Below, piece after piece: positions 60,776 through 64,000 of a stretch of 64,000 nucleotides of DNA. Below the pieces are notes generated by a model. It had not been told where the DNA came from. It was given only the letters and a program-made list of their open reading frames with translations, and did not search any database. Source of the stretch: Streptomyces albospinus (GTDB lineage: Bacteria > Actinomycetota > Actinomycetes > Streptomycetales > Streptomycetaceae); NCBI RefSeq assembly GCF_014648695.1, contig NZ_BMRP01000022.1, positions 55,565 to 119,564 on the forward strand, given 5' to 3'. Both the position numbers and the translations under genes were made by a program. The stretch's first letter is position 1. Each line of letters begins with the position of its first letter.

Positions 60776-61499
60776 CCCGCCGCCCAGATACCGTCGGCGC
60801 AGACCGGTGTACTGCTCGGCGGCGTATCGCGCCAGGGCGTGGCGTAGGTCGGGGCGGCTGCGGGCACGTACCGTGGACGGATGCCACGGCTCAACAGGTA
60901 CGTCTGCTCCCCGCGTCCGTGGGGAGCAGAGCCTCCGTTCGAGCACAATGGTGGTGTACGCGAGTCGCATCGTCACTTCGACGCGACTCCGGGAGTCACC
61001 TCGGTCCGGCGGCCTCAGCGGCCAGCGCTCTTTCCTCAGCTCGCCGCAGACACGGGGCCTCCGACGGCTGCTCCCCGGAGTCTGCGCCGCCTCCCGGGAT
61101 AGACCACATTCGAGAAGTGCCGGCGATTGTGGTGCCGCCCGAACTGCTCTCGAAGCGCAGCTCCTTGCCGTGCACGAAGCCGGTGCTCCGACTCCACCAG
61201 CTCTCTCCGCCCTGGTCCCCAGGCATCCTGCACAAGCAGGGACGGTCCGGGACGTTCTCGACATCGCTTCCCGCACCCCATGAAGCTGGCCGCAAGGGAA
61301 CTCTGGCGATCCTGAGGGCGACGACGTCCGAGCCGCCTCCATCGGACAGCTCAGCGTCATCTACTTCATCAACCGGCCCCTCCGGCACCTGTCCGTCCTG
61401 GACATCGTCCGGCTCGACTGACCAGGCCCTGCCCGACTCGTGCTGCTGGGTCCGTGCCCAGTACCGCGGCCGGCCTGCTCGTCGGCCCCTTGAGCGGGC
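60776..61499. other. intergenic, no supported gene
   Basis: No secure gene. A frame at 61282-61420 ends in IGQLSVIYFINRPLRHLSVL DIVRLD and could be the tail of a lost gene. The region also holds an isolated 28-nt hairpin at 60903-60930. Confidence 0.4.
60903..60930. repeat. isolated 28-nt hairpin resembling a type I-E CRISPR repeat
   Basis: TCTGCTCCCC, 8-base loop, GGGGAGCAGA: exactly 28 nt, with the CTGCTCCCCGCG start common to actinobacterial CRISPR repeats. Only one copy is present and no cas gene is seen, so it is more likely a terminator-like hairpin or an orphan repeat. Confidence 0.4.
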
Positions 61500-61745
61500 A
61501 CTGCTGCCGGCGGGCGGCGGGCGGCGGGCGCGGGACTGGGCGAGGTGCTCGCGGTGGCGGCGGCGGTCGCGCCACCACTCCAGCCGGTCCCTGGAGTTCT
61601 GCGGCAGGAGGGCCTGCAGGATGAGGACGGCGGTGCCGGGCAGTGATGCGATCACCAGGGCCCACCAGGGAGCGCCGGCGGCGCCGAGCGCGGCCGGCGG
61701 GGCGGAGGTGGCGGCGCAGGCGAGGTTCCAGGCCGATCTGCGCAC
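61500..61745 (-). CDS. small membrane protein fragment, uncertain
   Basis: From GTG 61745 the frame gives RRSAWNLACAATSAPPAALG, then WWALVIASLPGTAVLILQAL and PQNSRDRLEWWRDRRRHREH. A single hydrophobic helix followed by a basic end is a known style of short streptomycete phage-like or hypothetical proteins. The frame has no stop where relatives end, so the 3' limit is arbitrary here. Function unknown. Confidence 0.35.
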
Positions 61746-62217
61746 CCCGGCGCCGGCGTAATGGATCTCGGATCGCGCATCCGTTACGCCGACGGACGGC
61801 AGAGACCTCGTCCCCGCGCTCAGGTCTTCGGCACCCCACCCCGCGGAGGTCTCGTAGCCGGGTGCGAAGGCTGCGTGGTCCGAGATCCAGATCGCCGGAG
61901 ACGAGGGGTGCGTCGAGCAGGCGGCAAGGTCAGACGACTTCGATACCCGCTGCTCGCGTCCTGCGACTGCCTCGCCGAGCACTGGTCACCCTGATCGTGT
62001 CGTTGCTCGTCCCCCTCACGCCGGTCCGTGACCACAGTCGGTCACGGCGCGGAGCGGTCTGGCTCTTCGCCGGCTGTGTCGCCTCCCAGATGATGGCACT
62101 GCGTATTCATCTCTCGACGCTGTGTAGTTCACATATCGGACTGTGACGGAGGAAACAGCGCATTTGCCGTGACTGTGAGCATGCTCCCCGGAAGTCAGCG
62201 AGAGAGCGAGAACGGCG
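61746..62217. other. intergenic, no supported gene
   Basis: No recognised gene; probably contains the promoter of the downstream secreted peptidase. Confidence 0.4.
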
Positions 62218-63786
62218 ATGCCCATTCCCCATCAGTCCAAATCCTTGACGGCCGGTGTGCTGGCCGTCACCACCTTTGTGGTGACGGCGTGCGGTGTCGG
62301 TGGCGCCGCAGCGTCCCAGCCTGACGACGCCAAGGGCAGGAACACTTCCGTCCCGGCGCTGCCCGCGCACTTCGCGCAGCAGAAGGTCCGGTGGACGTCC
62401 TGTGGAGTGGACGTCACCCCGAAGGCCGTGCCCGGTGCGGAGTGCGGCTGGGTGAAGGTGCCGGTCGACTACGCAGACCCGGGCGGGAAGACCATCAAAC
62501 TGCGGGTGTCGCGGGTGCGGGCCAAAGACCCCAGCCGTCGGCTGGGGTCGTTGATCTTCAACCCCGGTGGCCCCGGCGAGGGCGGTGCGGGCTTCGTGGC
62601 CGATGGAAACTGGCATGCCGGTGAAGAGGCTCGGGCCCGCTACGATCTGGTCGGCTTCGATCCGCGAGGCATAGCCGGTTCCGGGCAGATCAGCTGCCCC
62701 GACGGTGCGCCGGAGGAGCCCGAGAATCCGCCGCGTACCGAAGCGGAGGCCGAGAAGGCGTTCGCCGACGCGACCCAGCGGGCCCGAGCTTGCCAACGGG
62801 CGAGCGGTGCCGTTTTCGCGCACATGGACAGCGTGAGCGTGGCGCGCGACCTGGACGTGCTGCGTACGGTCCTCGGCGACGCCAAGTTGAACTACACCGG
62901 CGTTTCCTACGGCACCTTCCTCGGCCAGCAGTACATGAAGCTGTTTCCCGAGAAGGTGGGCCGGATGGTGCTGGACGGCGTGGTCAATCCCGCCGCCGAT
63001 ATGCAGCAGGTCACCCTGATCGACGTCAAGACTTCCGAAAACGCGTTGGGTCGATACGCCCGAAACCTCGTCGCGGGCGGCGATGACCGGCTGGGAGACA
63101 CGGCCGGGGAGGTCGTGCGGAGGCTCACCCAGTTCGCCAAGAAGCTGGAGCGGAAGCCGCTGCGAGCGGCCGACGGTGAGGAATTCACCGACGCCACCTT
63201 GTCCAGGTTTCTGAGAACGGCCCTGAATGATGAAGAGAGCTGGAAGCGACTGACCAACGCGCTGGTGGCCGCCCTGGACGGGGACGTGAGCGCCTTCCAG
63301 CATTTTGAATCCGGTACTGGCGGCGAGAAGCCGACACCCCAGCAGGAGAAGGCCGAGAAGAACACGTCCTTGAGCATGCCGGCGGTGCTGTGCCTGGACT
63401 CCCCGTCAGCGCCGAAGTCCCCGAAGGAGATGCTCCACACCGCCGACGCGTTCGCCAGACAATCGCCGCTCTTCGGTCGCTCCTTCGCCTGGCAGATGAT
63501 CGACTGCTCGACATGGCCGCTCGCCCCCACCGGTGTGGTCGGGCCGATCAAGGGATCCGGGGCCGCACCGGTGCTGCTGGTCTCGTACACCGACGATCCG
63601 CGAACTCCGCTCACGAACGCGCAGGCGGTGCACCGGCAGTTGGACAACAGCTCGCTGCTCGTACGCAAGGGCCGGGGGCACGGGGCGTACGCCTCGGAGA
63701 ATCCGTCCACGTGCACCGACCGTGCCGTCGACACGTATCTGGTCCGGGGAAAGCTACCCGACAAGGTCGCCAACTGCTTGAGCTGA
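62218..63786 (+). CDS. secreted TAP-like alpha/beta hydrolase (tripeptidyl aminopeptidase type)
   Basis: 522 residues. The N-terminal signal ends in a good lipobox (TFVVTAC, Cys about residue 25), so it is probably a lipoprotein or is cleaved. The hydrolase has the oxyanion FNPGGPGEGG, the nucleophile in GVSYGTFLG, the acid in VSYTDDPRTP and the His in GRGHGAYA, with Cys pairs typical of the S33 TAP family. It removes tripeptides from secreted proteins in the cell envelope. ATG 62218 has GAGAACG about six bases upstream. A perfect 13-bp inverted repeat follows the stop codon. Confidence 0.93.
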   Translation: MPIPHQSKSLTAGVLAVTTFVVTACGVGGAAASQPDDAKGRNTSVPALPAHFAQQKVRWTSCGVDVTPKAVPGAECGWVKVPVDYADPGGKTIKLRVSRVRAKDPSRRLGSLIFNPGGPGEGGAGFVADGNWHAGEEARARYDLVGFDPRGIAGSGQISCPDGAPEEPENPPRTEAEAEKAFADATQRARACQRASGAVFAHMDSVSVARDLDVLRTVLGDAKLNYTGVSYGTFLGQQYMKLFPEKVGRMVLDGVVNPAADMQQVTLIDVKTSENALGRYARNLVAGGDDRLGDTAGEVVRRLTQFAKKLERKPLRAADGEEFTDATLSRFLRTALNDEESWKRLTNALVAALDGDVSAFQHFESGTGGEKPTPQQEKAEKNTSLSMPAVLCLDSPSAPKSPKEMLHTADAFARQSPLFGRSFAWQMIDCSTWPLAPTGVVGPIKGSGAAPVLLVSYTDDPRTPLTNAQAVHRQLDNSSLLVRKGRGHGAYASENPSTCTDRAVDTYLVRGKLPDKVANCLS

Positions 63787-63808
63787 CCCGTGGAGGCCGG
63801 CGAATGTT

Positions 63809-63846
63809 TCGGAGGCCCGGCGTGCGGTATCGCGCCGGGCCTCCGA
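63809..63846. terminator. strong terminator hairpin
   Basis: CGGAGGCCCGGCG and CGCCGGGCCTCCG with one more T-A pair, 10-base loop, 23 bases after the peptidase stop codon. Stable GC stem without U-run, typical for streptomycetes. Confidence 0.8.
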
Positions 63847-63941
63847 CGCCTTCACAGCTCAGCGCAGCCGATCACCGGGCATCGCTCGGCATTGACGGCC
63901 AAGGCTGAAACAGCCGAGCCGTAGATCTCCATGCTGCCCTG

Positions 63942-64000
63942 CTAGTAGTGCTTGGTCAGGTTGATCTTGGTGGTGCGTGTCCTTCTGTCGCTGTGTGCGT
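63942..64000 (-). CDS. 3' end of a minus-strand gene cut by the window
   Basis: Reading into the window edge on the minus strand gives HSDRRTRTTKINLTKHY and a stop. It looks like a genuine C-terminus but is too short to assign; the gene lies outside the window. Convergent with the peptidase gene. Confidence 0.35.
   Translation of the reverse strand, partial: AHSDRRTRTTKINLTKHY

Noticed and set aside
60903..60930. CRISPR array
   Set aside because: Only one repeat-like hairpin, no second copy at 60-62 bp spacing and no cas genes in the window.

Overview
The window is GC-rich DNA of a Streptomyces-type actinomycete. The evidence is strong G/C third-position bias, frequent GTG and TTG starts, GGAGG-type ribosome binding sites, rare TTA codons, and actinobacterial families such as a RsbW-like ATPase, a SpoIIE/PP2C phosphatase and a CYP105-like P450. 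I saw no rRNA, tRNA or convincing CRISPR array.

Left part (1 to about 31 kb): an accessory, chromosome-arm-like region. Intact genes include methyltransferases, M24 peptidase, MoeA, PP2C phosphatase, non-heme haloperoxidase, Gfo/Idh oxidoreductase, MOSC protein, CoiA-like protein, several alpha/beta hydrolases and small regulators. They are interleaved with gene debris: PNP oxidase-like, MarR, acyl-CoA synthetase, methyltransferase, MerR, SDR, serine recombinase, benzoylformate decarboxylase, NUDIX, Ku, a beta-helix/carbohydrate-binding protein, and IS5- and IS701-family transposases. Several otherwise good genes carry single frameshifts. A P450-ferredoxin-reductase operon (15.3-18.0 kb) sits behind a MarR gene whose start codon abuts a perfect 29-bp inverted repeat.

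Central part (31.9 to 59.7 kb): one minus-strand run of 21 genes, most overlapping by 4 bases, for a surface or exopolysaccharide of the Wzx/Wzy type. Transcription enters at 59.7 kb with the initiating polyprenyl glycosylphosphotransferase. It then passes through an AlgD-like nucleotide-sugar dehydrogenase, GT4, two Wzz-like proteins with degenerate nucleotide-binding domains, AsnB-type amidotransferase, a fused dehydrogenase/Gfo-Idh protein, a heparinase II/III-like protein, a beta-helix lipoprotein, Wzy-like polymerase and a second GT4. The distal half looks like a module for one unusual sugar: C-methyltransferase, RfbF-like nucleotidyltransferase, PIG-L deacetylase, SDR epimerase/dehydratase, DUF4910 peptidase-like protein, Wzx flippase, GT2, pyruvyltransferase, RfbC-like epimerase and a PLP aminotransferase. 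A convergent PAP2 phosphatase next to the distal end could recycle the lipid carrier. The leader contains two sets of tandem repeats, one carrying Shine-Dalgarno-like sequence in each unit.

Right part (60 to 64 kb): another IS5-family remnant fused to the C-terminal end of an MmyB-type regulator, mostly empty sequence with one isolated 28-nt hairpin, then a secreted TAP-like peptidase with a strong terminator. The general reading is an intact polysaccharide locus embedded in a decaying, recombination-prone arm. The chemical structure made by the locus is inferred, not proven.
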